A DNA stretch of 64,000 nucleotides from Pelobates cultripes (lineage: Eukaryota > Chordata > Amphibia > Anura > Pelobatidae), in assembly GCA_933207985.1 (NCBI GenBank), contig OW240916.1, forward strand, positions 82,062,102 to 82,126,101, written 5' to 3'. The number at the start of each line of letters is the position of its first letter. The first letter of the stretch is position 1. The translations under genes were made by a program, and so were the position numbers. The notes under the pieces were generated by a model. The model searched no databases and was not told the origin of the DNA. It saw nothing but the letters and a program-made list of their open reading frames with translations. This document shows, piece by piece, positions 1-10,807 of this stretch.

Positions 1-525
1 AAGTGATCTGCACCCAATAGAGGTGCAGACCACAACTCTCCCTCGCATAAATGAGGGGGTGCAAGGCTGTGCAAGGAAATCTTTTGATAAACAGGCGACC
101 ACAGAGCTTGAGCTCTAGACAGCTGCCCATGCCTGGGTTATGGGTAATCTGCACCAGCCTAGCAGAGCACTGACAGATTTAGTTATAATCTGTTTTCCAA
201 TTCTGTTTAGATTGTTCTTAAATAACCATATGATGTGCATTTAACTCAATGTCACAAAGACCAGGGGTCAGTCCTTAAAATATAAGTAGGGGTACTCTTG
301 GAGTAACTCACATCATTATGCAATAAATTCAAAATTAAACAGACTGTGCAACAAAGGAAGTATAAACATTAGATCTCTCTTTACAGGAAGTGTTTAGGAA
401 GGCTGTGCAAGTCACATGCAAAGAGGTATGACTAGGGCTGCATAAACAAAGTGATTTAACTCCTTAGTGGCAGAGATTTCAGTAGTGAGGCTGCTTTATT
501 TTGGTGCCAACAATATCCCTTTTAA
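1..525. mobile_element. T2/Kolobok-type MITE, right-end fragment
   Basis: The stretch from about 300 to 525 matches the inside and right end of the better preserved T2-type MITE at 22163-22717: the same order of motifs (tail of an AT-rich block, CACATGCAAAG, GGGCTGCATAAACA, AAGTGATTTAACTCC) and an end reading CCCTTTTAAG with TTAA at 522-525. The left terminus lies outside the window or is lost. Bases 1-290 hold no ORF and nothing else recognised. T2-type MITEs are non-autonomous DNA transposons known from frogs, with TTAA target sites. Degenerate copy. Confidence 0.5.
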
Positions 526-659
526 GGTCAAAACTGCCAAACTGGAAAAATTCTCAGTCAGTTATGCTTACACTTCGGTTGCTCTGGCCTTAGAATTTAA
601 ATAAACTTGGAATAAGCTTTGAATTTTCACTTTGATAAATAATGCTGCAAGCGAATTCA

Positions 660-874
660 AATTTTAGAGTAGAATAGCTGAAATGGAAAAAGATCTTAAA
701 GTCATCAAAGTTTTCAGTCGGGCTTGTCCAAGTTTGGAACCAAAACAAAACCTAGAATTTGAGCTATATGTCTGTTCAACCATAATTGACCTCTTTCATA
801 TTAAGCACACCCACACTTATTACATATCATTGCTTTCTGGAGAAATGGAAATTAAAATTCACATTAACTATATA

Positions 875-914
<40 letters not shown>

Positions 915-1608
915 AAACCATTTTATATGAATAAAATCTAAAAAAAAAGTGTGAGAAATTAGGACATAATGTTATTTTCCAATAAAACACACATATTTGT
1001 ATGCTGTGATGTCCCACGAGTACAACGATGCCCCCCATGTACAGGTTCTATAGGGATTTGAAAAGTTAAAGGGTCAGATAAAGAGCTTGCCCATTTCAGT
1101 GTTTACATATTGAAATATGCCACATTGGTTTGCTGGGTCTTTTTTGCCTTTGAGACAGTATGGCAGCCCAGGAAGGAAAATTACTCCCATCATAGCATAA
1201 CATTTGGAAAAGTAGAAAAGCCCAGGTTATTTACAATGGGGTATGTCCATTTTTTTTTTCTGTGGACATACTTAGGCACAACCCCTGGGTAAAGTTAGTG
1301 TTCGTATTTGGTTTTGTTTTTTGCATTTTTCACACAAAAACTGCACTTTCACTGATGATATCATCTGCTCTAAAACACTCATATTTGTGTTCAGCGATAT
1401 CTCACGAGTACAACAGTACCCTACATGTACAGGTTTTATGGTGTTTTGGAAAGTTACAAGGTCAAATATGGGGCTTGTTAATGAATTTCTCAGGACTTTT
1501 TGCCTGGGTTGTTAGACACGTCCCTCAAAATATTATTTATAAAATATTATAACTATATATAAAAATATATATGTAAAAAATAAATGTACTTTGAAAAAAA
1601 TATATATA
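660..1608 (+). mobile_element. Internal part of the palindromic TTAA-type host element (copy 0)
   Basis: Blocks at 720-960, 975-1080, 1085-1340 and 1320-1540 align in the same order with 18120-18375, 21464-21600, 21610-21790 and 23150-23360 of the large element at 18089-35706, including the phrases AGGTTTTATGGTGTTTTGG and TCAGCGATATCTCACG. This is therefore another copy of that family. It lacks a recognisable CCCCTTAAG terminus here. The short ORFs in it are chance. It is interrupted by the Tc1 element that starts at 1609 and appears to resume at 2867 for roughly 250 bases. Confidence 0.55.
869..914. repeat. AT dinucleotide microsatellite
   Basis: Alternating TA run of about 46 bases with one C interruption. 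It sits inside the AT-rich middle of the host element family; the same family has AT runs near 23400, 35000-35290 and 42955-42980. Confidence 0.9.
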
Positions 1609-2866
1609 CAGGGAGTGCAGAATTATTAGGCAAATTAGTATTTTGACCACATCATCCTCTTTATGCATGTTGTCTTACTCCAAGCTGTATAGGCTCGAAA
1701 GCCTACTACCAATTAAGCATATTAGGTGATGTGCATCTCTGTAATGAGAAGGGGTGTGGTCTAATGACATCAACACCCTATATCAGGTGTGCATAATTAT
1801 TAGGCAACTTCCTTTCCTTTGGCAAAATGGGTCAAAAGAAGGACTTGACAGGCTCAGAAAAGTCAAAAATAGTGAGATATCTTGCAGAGGGATGCAGCAC
1901 TCTTAAATTGCAAAGCTTCTGAAGCGTGATCATCGAACAATCAAGCGTTTCATTCAAAATAGTCAACAGGGTCGCAAGAAGCGTGTGGAAAAACCAAGGC
2001 GCAAAATAACTGCCCATGAACTGAGAAAAGTCAAGCGTGCAGCTGCCACGATGCCACTTGCCACCAGTTTGGCCATATTTCAGAGCTGCAACATCACTGG
2101 AGTGCCCAAAAGCACAAGGTGTGCAATACTCAGAGACATGGCCAAGGTAGGAAAGGCTGAAAGACGACCACCACTGAACAAGACACACAAGCTGAAACGT
2201 CAAGACTGGGCCAAAAAATATCTCAAGACTGATTTTTCTAAGGTTTTATGGACTGATGAAATGAGAGTGAATCTTGATGGGCCAGATGGATGGGCACGTG
2301 GCTGGATTGGTAAAGGGCAGAGAGCTCCAGTCCGACTCAGATGCCAGCAAGGTGGAGGTGGAGTAGTGGTTTGGGCTGGTATCATCAAAGATGAACTTGT
2401 GGGGCCTTTTTGGGTTGAGGATGGAGTCAAGCTCAACTCCCAGTCCTACTGCCAGTTCCTGGAAGACACCTTCTTCAAGCAGTGGTACAGGAAGAAGTCT
2501 GCATCCTTCAAGAAAAACATGATTTTCATGCAGGACAATGCTCCATCACACACGTCCAAGTACTCCACAGCGTGGCTGGCAAGAAAGGGTATAAAAGAAG
2601 AAAATCTAATGACATGGCCTCATTGTTCACCTGATCTGAACCCCATTGAGAACCTGTGGTCCTAATAATTATGCACAGTAATAGTCACCTGCACACACAG
2701 ATATCCCCCTAACATAGCTATAACTAAAAACAAACTAAAAACTACTTCCAAAAATATTCAGCTTTGATATTAATGAGTTTTTTGGGTTCATTGAGAACAT
2801 GGTTGTTGTTCAATAATAAAATTAATCCTCAAAAATACAACTTGCCTAATAATTCTGCACTCCCTG
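1609..2866 (+). mobile_element. Tc1-like element, internally deleted copy
   Basis: Bounded by inverted repeats beginning CAGGGAGTGCAGAATTATT and flanked by TA on each side (1607-1608, 2867-2868), the Tc1/mariner target duplication. Length is 1258 bp against 1563 bp for the full-length copy at 59945-61507. Comparing the copies, about 304 bp (61000-61303 of the other) are missing here, the junction falling at a shared CC. It landed in a TATATATA stretch of the host element. Confidence 0.93.
1827..2665 (+). pseudogene. Tc1-like transposase, frameshifted and truncated
   Basis: Encodes a Tc1-type DDE transposase, the enzyme that cuts and pastes the element at TA sites. The start codon is at 1827 by alignment with the copy at 60163. 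A 1-nt loss near 1907 (three A instead of four before TTGC) breaks the N-terminal helix-turn-helix region, so the long open stretch only begins at 1985. Visible motifs are WTDE, QDNAPSH and SPDLNPIENLW. The ORF ends right after the last motif because of the 304-bp internal deletion, so the C-terminus is gone. The nonsense codon found in the other copy is absent here (CGA is kept). Confidence 0.9.
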
Positions 2867-3409
2867 TATAAATATATATATTCTAAGTGTACTTTTTTAT
2901 TGTATGTATAATTTGTTTGGGGATTATATATTGAGGGATTTGTGTGACAGCTCAGGCAGGTCATCCGATTTGACCGCTATGGAGGGTGAGTATGCCAGCC
3001 GGAGGGAGGGCTCGATTGTTAGGTCTTGCAATGCCTCTCTAACAGTGTTAAAGCCCTTCTTTTTTAGGACTGCAAAGCACACCCTAACACTGGAAAAGTG
3101 TTAATCCATCTGGTAGTATCTAGTGTTTTATAAAACAATATTACTGTTCCTTTACATTACTTTTTTGAATGAAGTCTTGTGCCATCTTGTGGCAATTAAA
3201 GGAACAACATTCTTAGATTGTAGAAGGAAACATATTTAAATATAAATGTATATTTGGTTATACCACAAAACAAGATATATTTGTTTTCCAAGATATCCTA
3301 ACAGTAAGATCAATACATAAACTAGAATTTCCAAATGTGAGAGTATGCAGCGAGGGCAATATATGTACTACAAATAATTCACTCACAGGAGGTCCAAACA
3401 TCTAATATA
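2867..3409. other. Host-element remainder, then unassigned DNA
   Basis: The first about 250 bases continue the AT-rich host element interrupted by Tc1, then pass into sequence with no convincing ORF, repeat terminus or RNA gene. Nothing else can be supported. Confidence 0.4.
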
Positions 3410-4975
3410 CACCCTGTTCCAAATTATTATGCAAATTCTATTTAAGTGTCACAAAGATTAAATATTTTGTTTTCAGTTTAACTCATGGATGGCATTGTGT
3501 CTCAGGGCTCTTTTGATCACTGAAAACAATCTCGGACACCTGTGATAATTAGATTTCCAGGTCAGCCCAATTTAATGAAAAACTACTAAAGGAGGGTGTT
3601 CCACATTATTAAGCAGAGCACCATTTTCATGCAAGATGGGGAAGAAAAAGAATCTCCCTGCTGCCGAAAAGAATGAAATAGTTCAATGCCTTGGACGAGG
3701 TATGAAAACATAAAATATTTCACGAAAACTTAAGCGTGATCATCGCACTATTAAGAGATTTGTGGCTGATTCAGAGCACAGACGGGTTCGTGCAGATAAA
3801 AGCACATTGAGGAAGATTTCTGCCAGATCCATGCATCAGATCAAGAGAGCAGCTGCTAAAATACCATTACATAGCAGCAAACAGCTATTTGAAGCTGCTG
3901 GTGCCTCTGGAGTCCCATGGACATCAAGGTGTAGAGTCCTTCAGAGTCTTGCAACTGTGCATAAACCTTTTATTCGTCCACCACTAACCAATGCTCACAA
4001 GCAGAAACAGCTGCATTGGGCAGAAAAATACATGAAGACTAATTTTCAAACAGTCCTGTTCACTGATGAGTGCCCTGCAACCCTGGATGGTCCAGATGGA
4101 TGGAGTAGTGGATGGTTGGTGGATGGCCACCCTGTTCCAACAAGGCTGCGACGTCAGCAAGGCGGTGGTGGAGTCATGATTTGGGCCGGAATCATGGGAA
4201 GAGAGCTGGTTGGCTGCTTTAGGGTCACCAAAGGTGTAAAGATGACCTCTGCAAAGTATGTGGAGTTTCTGACCGACCACTTTCTTCCCTGGTACAGAAG
4301 GAAGAACTATGCTTTCCCTAATAAAATCATCTTCATGCATGATAATGCACCATCTCATGCTGCAAAGAATACCTTTGCATCAATGGCTGCTATGGGGATA
4401 AAAGGAGAGAAAGTCATGGTGTGGCCTCTATCTTCTCCTGACCTCAATCCTATTGAGAACCTTTGGAGCATCCTCAAGCAAAAGATCTATGAGGGTGGGA
4501 GGCAGTTTACATCCAAACAGCAGCTCTGGGAGGCTATTCTGACATCTTGCAAACAAATTCAAGCAGAAACTGTCCAAAAACTCACAAGTTCAATGGATGC
4601 AAGACTTGTGAAGCTGCTATAAAATAAGGGGTCCTATGTTAAAATGTAACGTGACCTGTTAAAATGTTTAAAAAGTTAAAATGTTGTTATAAGTTTGATT
4701 GAAATAGCTTTTGATTTCAGTAAATATGCTGCAAACACAACAAATTACAATTTTCAGTTCTTTGCAACCTATAAAGTGTTTTGAAACTTACTGTGCGTAA
4801 TAATTTGGAACAGTGCATTGTAAGTTTTTTATGTTATCATTAGGAGGTTTGTTCAATAAAATTTGAATTGTACTCATAATAGTTAATAACATGAGAATTA
4901 TGCTGACTGTTATTTACATAAATTATTTAGGTAAATGAGAAAAATATAATTTGCATAATAATTTGGAACTGGGTG
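3410..4975 (+). mobile_element. Second Tc1-like family, full-length copy
   Basis: Inverted repeats starting CACCC(T/A)GTTCCAAATTATT lie at both ends, with flanking TA at 3408-3409 and 4976-4977. Length is 1566 bp, nearly the same as the other Tc1 family in this window, and the termini share the AATTATTA(T/G)GCAA core, so the two families look related. A 3' fragment of the same family lies at 44089-44493. Confidence 0.93.
3636..4622 (+). pseudogene. Tc1-like transposase with nonsense codons
   Basis: The frame opens with ATG at 3636 (MGKKKNLPAAEKNEIV, an HTH start like that of the other family). It is cut by TAA at 3711-3713 after 25 codons and is open again from there to 4622, with an internal ATG at 3762. 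Motifs in order are a basic linker, FTDE (first Asp), MHDNAPSH (second Asp) and SPDLNPIENLW (Glu). Comparison with the fragment at 44089 (CTATCAAATAAG) suggests the terminal TAA at 4620-4622 is itself a C-to-A nonsense change, removing about nine C-terminal codons. Probably inactive. Confidence 0.9.
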
Positions 4976-4977
4976 TA

Positions 4978-5601
4978 TAGTGCTGATTCAGAGATTTCCA
5001 ATATTTGGCAGAGACTGGAGACTTATTCTTACTGGGAAAATGTTTAGGGAGCACCAGAGGTATAGGAACAGCTTTGTTCAAAGGTGCCTGCATCAGCCCA
5101 CATGTGTGTACCCATACCACTTGTATATCTCCAGCACTGTGGGCACATGAGTGGCATGCCTTAGCAAGAATCTTGATTATCCACTTTAGAGGATGAATGG
5201 TACAGAAGAAGGTTTTGTGAACTTACAATCTAGTGGGAGGTTGAATAAAGAAAGACATACCATATGGGGACTAGGATAATGGAAGATTACATGGTAAGGG
5301 AGGGATTCCGGGGCTTAAAGCTCCAGATATAGGACTCCTCAGCCTTAGATGTCTACACTTGGTGGAGGAGACAGGAGTATTTAAGTTTTTGCTGGGGTTT
5401 TCCAAGCTTCCTACAATAAAAAGTAAGACGTAAGTCGTATAGTGCTTTGTCAGGCTATGTAGGGGAGAGTGTCATGGCATCCTGGTAGCTCTATTAGTTA
5501 GGTAGCGTGGCGGAATCACTCTGTTCCTGCCTGTGCAGCCTGTATTTGTTACTGTAATGATTTCATGGAGATAACAGAGATCGTGAGCAGCGTGGTGTTC
5601 A
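4978..5601. other. No feature recognised
   Basis: Moderate GC, scattered stop codons in all frames, no repeat termini, tandem repeat or RNA gene seen. The short open frames around 4923-5196 have no protein-like character. Confidence 0.5.
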
Positions 5602-5880
5602 CAGGGCCGGTGCAAGGATTTTTGTCTACACAGTCGAATACGCATTTTGCCGCCCCCAAGGTTTGTCTACACGTGTGTGTCTATTAACCCCCCTATTTCC
5701 CATCTTACCAAGCCTTTTGCCCCCTTTGTGCATCTTGCTGCCTTTTTGTTTGTTTTTTTCTCCTTTTTTGCAAATTACATCCCCCTGTTTGTCATTCTTT
5801 TTATACCTTTGAGACTTTATCCCACCTTTTGTGGTGTCTTTTGTCCATCTTCTAAATGTCTTTATAATGTCTAAAGGTCT
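5602..5880 (+). mobile_element. Possible hAT-like left terminus
   Basis: CAGGGCCGGTGCAAGGATT at 5602, followed by a T/C-rich stretch mentioning GCCGCCCCCAAGG, resembles the outer end of non-autonomous hAT-like elements in vertebrates. No matching right terminus or 8-bp duplication was found, so this is a weak call. The following bases to about 6110 are AT-rich and unassigned. Confidence 0.3.
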
Positions 5881-6109
5881 TGTTAATTTGCATATTCAGG
5901 CAGGTTTGCATATTGCTAATTCAGCAGGCAGGAGAGATATTTTGTGTTAATTATTTCCTTCCATGCCATTTTTAAAATATGTAATTATGTTATTATACGT
6001 TCCTATATATTGTCTGATATTATTTTATTGTTTGTATTTTTATTGAGTTTTATTGAGTTGTCACCATGCGTTGTCACAAGTAAAATAAAGACGAGTTAGT
6101 TCCTTTTGG

Positions 6110-7140
6110 AACAGTGTGTCCTATGTGGATTTTAAGGTATCTCAGTAACAAAGTCTTAGCACCTGTTGGCTGGCCTCACGATCGCTCTAACCTGGGGACA
6201 AGTCGAAAGAGAGCTAGGCCTGAGAAAGACACCTGCCTGGAAGGAAAGCTGCAGAGGAATAGGCAGAGGGGACAATACCTGTCTGGAAGGAAAGAGCTCC
6301 AGAGATACTCCCATCAAGCTTCGGACTGAGGCATTTAAAGGTCCTAGACAGCAGATAGGAAGCGGACTGGGCGGAGGTGCTCAGTTGGAGTACATAAGCT
6401 CTGTCACAAGCCCGCACATATTAATAGCTTCACATACAGAAGAACATTTAAAAAGAGTTTAGGATAGGAAAAGGAATTTTAAAAAAAAGAGCTGACTAAA
6501 AAAACTTATTGTCTTGAAATTTTTTCCCAAGTAAGCCAGATTTTGGCAAAGGACAAGAGCATATTCGTAACTTGAGCGGAACTGAAAAAATCTAAGGTAA
6601 CTATATATAAGTATCAAAATAAAAAGTCTGTAGTTAGCTTTGTGGTGTAACATTTGGTATTCTATTTCATAAGTAATGGAGGCTCAAGTCTCTAGAGTTA
6701 TACTCTGGGGAAGAAAAAAACCTCCCTTCAAGACCATCTCTGGTTTTCAGGTCCCCACCTCTTTAGGCTACCTGTCCCAACCAAGACCCTTAAATCTAGA
6801 CTCCAGGATCTCTGATAAATGGCTAATATATAACAAGCATTGACAAAAAGGTAACTATATACATTGGTTGAACATACATAATAATGGAAATCAAAAACAC
6901 ATTCAACGATGCAACCATGGCTAGTGTCTTTGCAGCAATCCCAAACCCTCTACCCCTCAAACGAAGTTGTTGCCAGCTTTGCATTGAAGCAATTTCCAAC
7001 CCTGAAATACAAGCATTTGAATCAATCCTCTTACCTCACCTCCCCCAAAGACAGGAAGGAGAAGCAACATGGAGATCCATGTCATTGTGGCACAGCCAGC
7101 CCCCCTCACCAGCATCTAGTGAAAGGGTAGCAGTAAAAAA
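6110..7140. other. Unassigned, repeat-like sequence
   Basis: 6220-6310 contains a short direct repeat (CTGGAAGGAAAG twice, each followed by AG-rich DNA). 6470-7140 is ordinary AT-rich DNA with two overlapping short open frames at 6884-7144 that look like chance. No product recognised. Confidence 0.4.
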
Positions 7141-7680
7141 TTGACTGCTGGTACCGATAGCTAGCATGAATCCCCATTCATCCCCTCAATAGTCATCAGC
7201 AGTCCGCAGATGATCCTGTCCCATCAATACCAGTCCTGATAACTGCTGGGCCATTTTTTTGAGGGTGTAGCGCTCTCTAGAGAAATATGTGTCATGCTGC
7301 GGTGTACCCACCAGTATCCAGTAACCTCAGCAGTGCAAAGGGCACATTCCATGGGATAGGAACCTGTTCAGAAATGGTCACTTCCAAATCCTGCTGAAAT
7401 GTTTGCGGATCCTCTTCAGGTAGTACCGTGTATCCTCTACCACCCTTAAATCCCACCATCTTAAAGGGAAGTTGGTATGTTCCATCACCACATAATGAAC
7501 CACTACCACCTTTTCCAACTTCTGTTCAAGTTTTGCTGTTCTTGTGCCAAAGGCATGAATCTTGTCTTTCACCTCCCGCGTGTTCCGCTTTATTTCCTTG
7601 GCCTAGGTAGTATCTTAACTTCAGATAGTTTGGATTATACCTGTTTGGTATCTATCTTCATTAGACATTAAATCTTCTGA
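7140..7680 (-). pseudogene. Possible L1-type ORF1 fossil
   Basis: On the minus strand 7378-7572 reads as a charged, coiled-coil-like peptide (KIHAFGTRTAKLEQKLEKVV), a style seen in vertebrate L1 ORF1 proteins, which bind element RNA. Neighbouring frames upstream and downstream continue in protein-like fashion but are broken by stops and shifts. No endonuclease or reverse transcriptase is nearby. Decayed fragment; identity uncertain. Confidence 0.3.
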
Positions 7681-7834
7681 ACCCCACAGCAAGGAAGGAG
7701 CATGCTGGCTTGTCTGCGATCTTGATGTGTGCTCTGAGGCCTATGAGGACTGAGGTTTCCGATTCTATCTTTTTTTGGCTGTTTTTGTGGCATACATTTA
7801 TCAATTGGTGCCAAGCACTTGATGCCCTACCCCT

Positions 7835-8215
7835 TCTGATGTCCTACGATGAGTGGGCTCCAATGCATATGCGTGGCAAATGCCATGGTTGCATTATACT
7901 TTCCCATAGGAAAGTATTGAATCAATGCTTTCCTATGGGGAAAAATCTGACACTGCATGTCCTCATGCAGAGCGTCAGGACGTCCAGCGTCAGATATCGG
8001 ACCAGAGATCTGTTTCAATCCAGGAAGCCCTCTAGCAGCTGTCTGGCAGACAGTCACTGGAGGCAGGCTTAGAGCTACAATGTAAACATTGCAGTTTCTC
8101 TGGAACTGAGATGTTTTACATAGCAGCACTAAGTGGAAAAGGGACACAGCATCCAGACAACTTCAATTATCTGAAGTGGTCTGGGTACCTCCAGTGTCCA
8201 GTTACTCAACCCCCA
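7835..8215. mobile_element. T2-type MITE fragment
   Basis: Shares CCCATAGGAAAG, CTTTCCTATGGGG, GTCAGGACGTCCAGCG and GAAGTGGTCTGGGTACCTCCAG with the T2-type MITEs at 19860-20320 and 41642-42173. Both TTAA ends are missing or decayed. The inverted CTTTCCTATGGG motif around 7905-7940 forms a hairpin characteristic of this subfamily. Confidence 0.6.
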
Positions 8216-8241
8216 TTGAAAATCAGGTTTATTGTCAAAAT

Positions 8242-9035
8242 TTACAGACTTTCAGCTGTTTGCAATGAACAAATCATGCCAAATTAATTAAAATAGCTCA
8301 ACACAACGAATGCATCAAGTGGCTTCCCAAATTTAACTGAAAATGCAACTTATAATGACTTCTTCATTCTAAAAAATACTCAACACCTTCATGGCAAGCA
8401 TCGTTAGTACTTAGTAATGCACCCTGCAAACAAGATGCATAGCAAGACATTGAGGATTCTTATCCTATTGGTCATGAGCAACGGCCCCCAGTTCAGTAAT
8501 ATTCCTGGGTTTGTGTGCTGCAACCACCTTTGTTAAGTCCCACCAGAGATTTTCAATTGGGTTCAACTCAGGTGACTGTGATGGCAACTGTAGAATTTTC
8601 CAGGACTTCTTCTGCAACCAAGCCTTGGTGGAATTTGAGGTATGCTTGGAAACATTGTCTTGTTGGAAGGTCCAAGCTTCAGCTTCCTCACAGACGGCAT
8701 AACATTTTCTCCTAGGATTTGCTGATAGTTCAATGAATCCATCTTACCTTTAACACAATGCAGGTTTCCAGTGCCAGAGGAAGAAAAGCAGCCCCAGAGC
8801 AACAAGTCCTTGATTAGTTGCATCAGATGAGCTCGAGACAACACCTGTTTTGCATATTTGTGCTGTTGTGATGGATTCTATTTAGGAGGTTAAATAATTT
8901 TGAGACTGGAAAAGCCGTTATAAGTTGCATTTTCAGTTGAATTTGGGGAGACCTCTTAAAGCTTTTGTTGTGTTGAGCCATTTTAATTGTTTTTGTTTAA
9001 TTTATTGTATAATGGACTGTACATTTAGTTTTTAA
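8242..9035 (-). mobile_element. Tc1-like element with long inverted repeats, internally deleted
   Basis: Long imperfect inverted repeats are visible. The left arm around 8297-8365 (GCTCAACACAACGAATG... AAGTTGCATTTTC on the complement) pairs with 8918-8990. Between them the minus strand carries transposase remnants. The outermost bases are too decayed to fix the TA sites, so the ends are approximate. Confidence 0.65.
8400..8870 (-). pseudogene. Tc1-like transposase remnant
   Basis: The minus-strand frame 8844-8563 contains the Tc1 signature WGCFSSSGTGNLHCVKGKMD (the WG.F...G.G block between the first and second catalytic Asp) followed by LNYQQILGENVMPSV. Other catalytic blocks are missing or out of frame, and the region is shorter than the about 1 kb a complete gene needs. 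Non-functional. Confidence 0.75.
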
Positions 9036-9244
9036 GAGATAAGTAACAACAACATATAACAATGCTTTTAGAGTAAGAAAACCACCAAGTAGACTATTTG
9101 CTGGGCTCAAGGTGGCAGCCATGACTTAAAAGAAATAAAGCATAAAGGAAATATCAATCATCGGCTATATGGTATTACATATAGTGTTAAGAAACTTAAG
9201 GCTATCGCCTGGCTACTCAGTCATGACCCCATGAACTTGTGACC

Positions 9245-9893
9245 CTATGAATTCAATCCATTTACTCTATTCCTGTGCTTGTAAAAATGGTCAAATAGTT
9301 TCCAGACAGGTATAAAGTATAGTCGGAGCAGTCCATGATGCTGTGTTGCCATTAAACAGCACAAATCGAGTCCCAGGTATTGAGAAGAACCCACACCCAA
9401 TGTCCACAAGCCCCATCCCCCATAACCAGGGTAAAGCCTTGAAACTTTCCTGGGCTGCAATGTATCACCAGGTACGTAGGATGTGCTTGGTCGTATGAAC
9501 CTTCTTTGTTCCCCACCTAGCAGGGTAACCCCGAACGAACTGAAGCTCTGCCTTTAAGTGGTAGCATAGTAGGTGGGTTAGGCTGATTCCCCCAATCCTT
9601 AAGGCTTTTACGGAACCACTGGCAGAGGGCTTTGAATACTATCAGAAAGCCCTCTTCCCACCGCCGGGCAGACACATTCTCTGCAGGCATAACAGCAGCA
9701 CAGCCATGTGCCTTTTTAGTGAGACCGTGTGGGAGCCGTCATCACCGATTTCACCCAGGAGCGATTGAAAGGTAACATCTTGCTTAGTGGGAACCAGGAT
9801 AACCCCCAATTCCCCAGTCAAGGCAATACACCAAGCCACAATAAACTGGAGACTGCAGCTTTCCGACAGCAGATTTTGTGAGAGCTGGAACAC
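9245..9893 (-). pseudogene. Decayed coding-like sequence of unknown family
   Basis: The minus strand from 9893 reads for 83 codons and, past stop codons at about 9642, continues to read protein-like in the same frame for roughly 100 more codons with few further stops. The composition (aliphatic and Trp/Gly/Cys rich, with segments such as ALTGELGVILVPTKQDV) looks like real former coding sequence. No catalytic motif, zinc knuckle or transposase signature was found. It could be a retroelement gag or ORF1 remnant; function not assigned. Confidence 0.35.
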
Positions 9894-10220
9894 ACACTAA
9901 GGATGCCCAGTAGGTACTAGACTCAGGTGCCAGTAGACTGAAGTCGATTGTCCTGAGTATTGTAGCCCTTAATTGACATTTAGGTCAAAATTGTCAAGGA
10001 GTTCAAGCCTGCCCCTGCATACTTCTTTTATATAAATTCATCACTTATTAGGCTGCTTGTATCCTGTAATGTTAGATGCATATCACTAAAAATCTATGGG
10101 GTTTTTACATGTGGGGCTGATATACTAAACGGCCATTTGCAGTGATGTAAATGTTGGTGCAAAAAGTTCATGACAGAACACAACAGAAAAAAAATGAACT
10201 CTAATTTTTTTTTATTTTTT

Positions 10221-10807
10221 TTAAAGGGACACTATAGTCACCAGAACAACTACAGCTTATTGAATTTATTCTGGTGAGTATAATCATTCACTTCAAGCCT
10301 TTTGCAATAAACACTGTCTTTTCAGAGAAAATTCAGTGTTTACATTACAGCCTAGTGATAACTCCACTGGCCTCTCCTCATATGTCTGCTAGAGGTGTTT
10401 CCTGGGGCAATGCTGCACAGTGTGATTGCCATTCAGTGTCTCCACCCTCTGCATGGAGACACCGATCTTTCCTCATAGAGATTCATTGATTCAATACATC
10501 TCTATGAGGAGATGCTAATTGGCCAGGGCTGTGTTTGACTTGTGCTGGCTCTGCCCCTGATCTGCCTCCTTGACTTGTCTCAGCCAGTCCTATGTGAAAG
10601 CCATTGTGATTGGCTCAGAGAATCACTTCTGATGATGTCAGCCAAGCAGGCAGATCAGGCACAGAGCCAGATGCTGTAGACTTGAATACAAGTAAGATTA
10701 GATTATATTTAGGGAGGCAAGAGGGAGTCAGGGGGGCTAGATGGTGGTTTAACACTATAGGATCAGAAATACATGTTTATATTCCTGATGCTATTGTGTT
10801 CCTTTAA
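10221..10807. mobile_element. T2/Kolobok-type MITE
   Basis: Starts TTAAAGGGACACTATAG with TTAA at 10221-10224 and ends TTGTGTTCCTTTAA with TTAA at 10804-10807. An inner inverted motif CTCTATGAGGA / TCCTCATAGAG is also present. No coding capacity, so it depends on a transposase supplied elsewhere. Confidence 0.85.

Noticed and set aside
1110..1552. Short hydrophobic frames
   Set aside because: They lie in the host transposon family and are not kept in its other copies.
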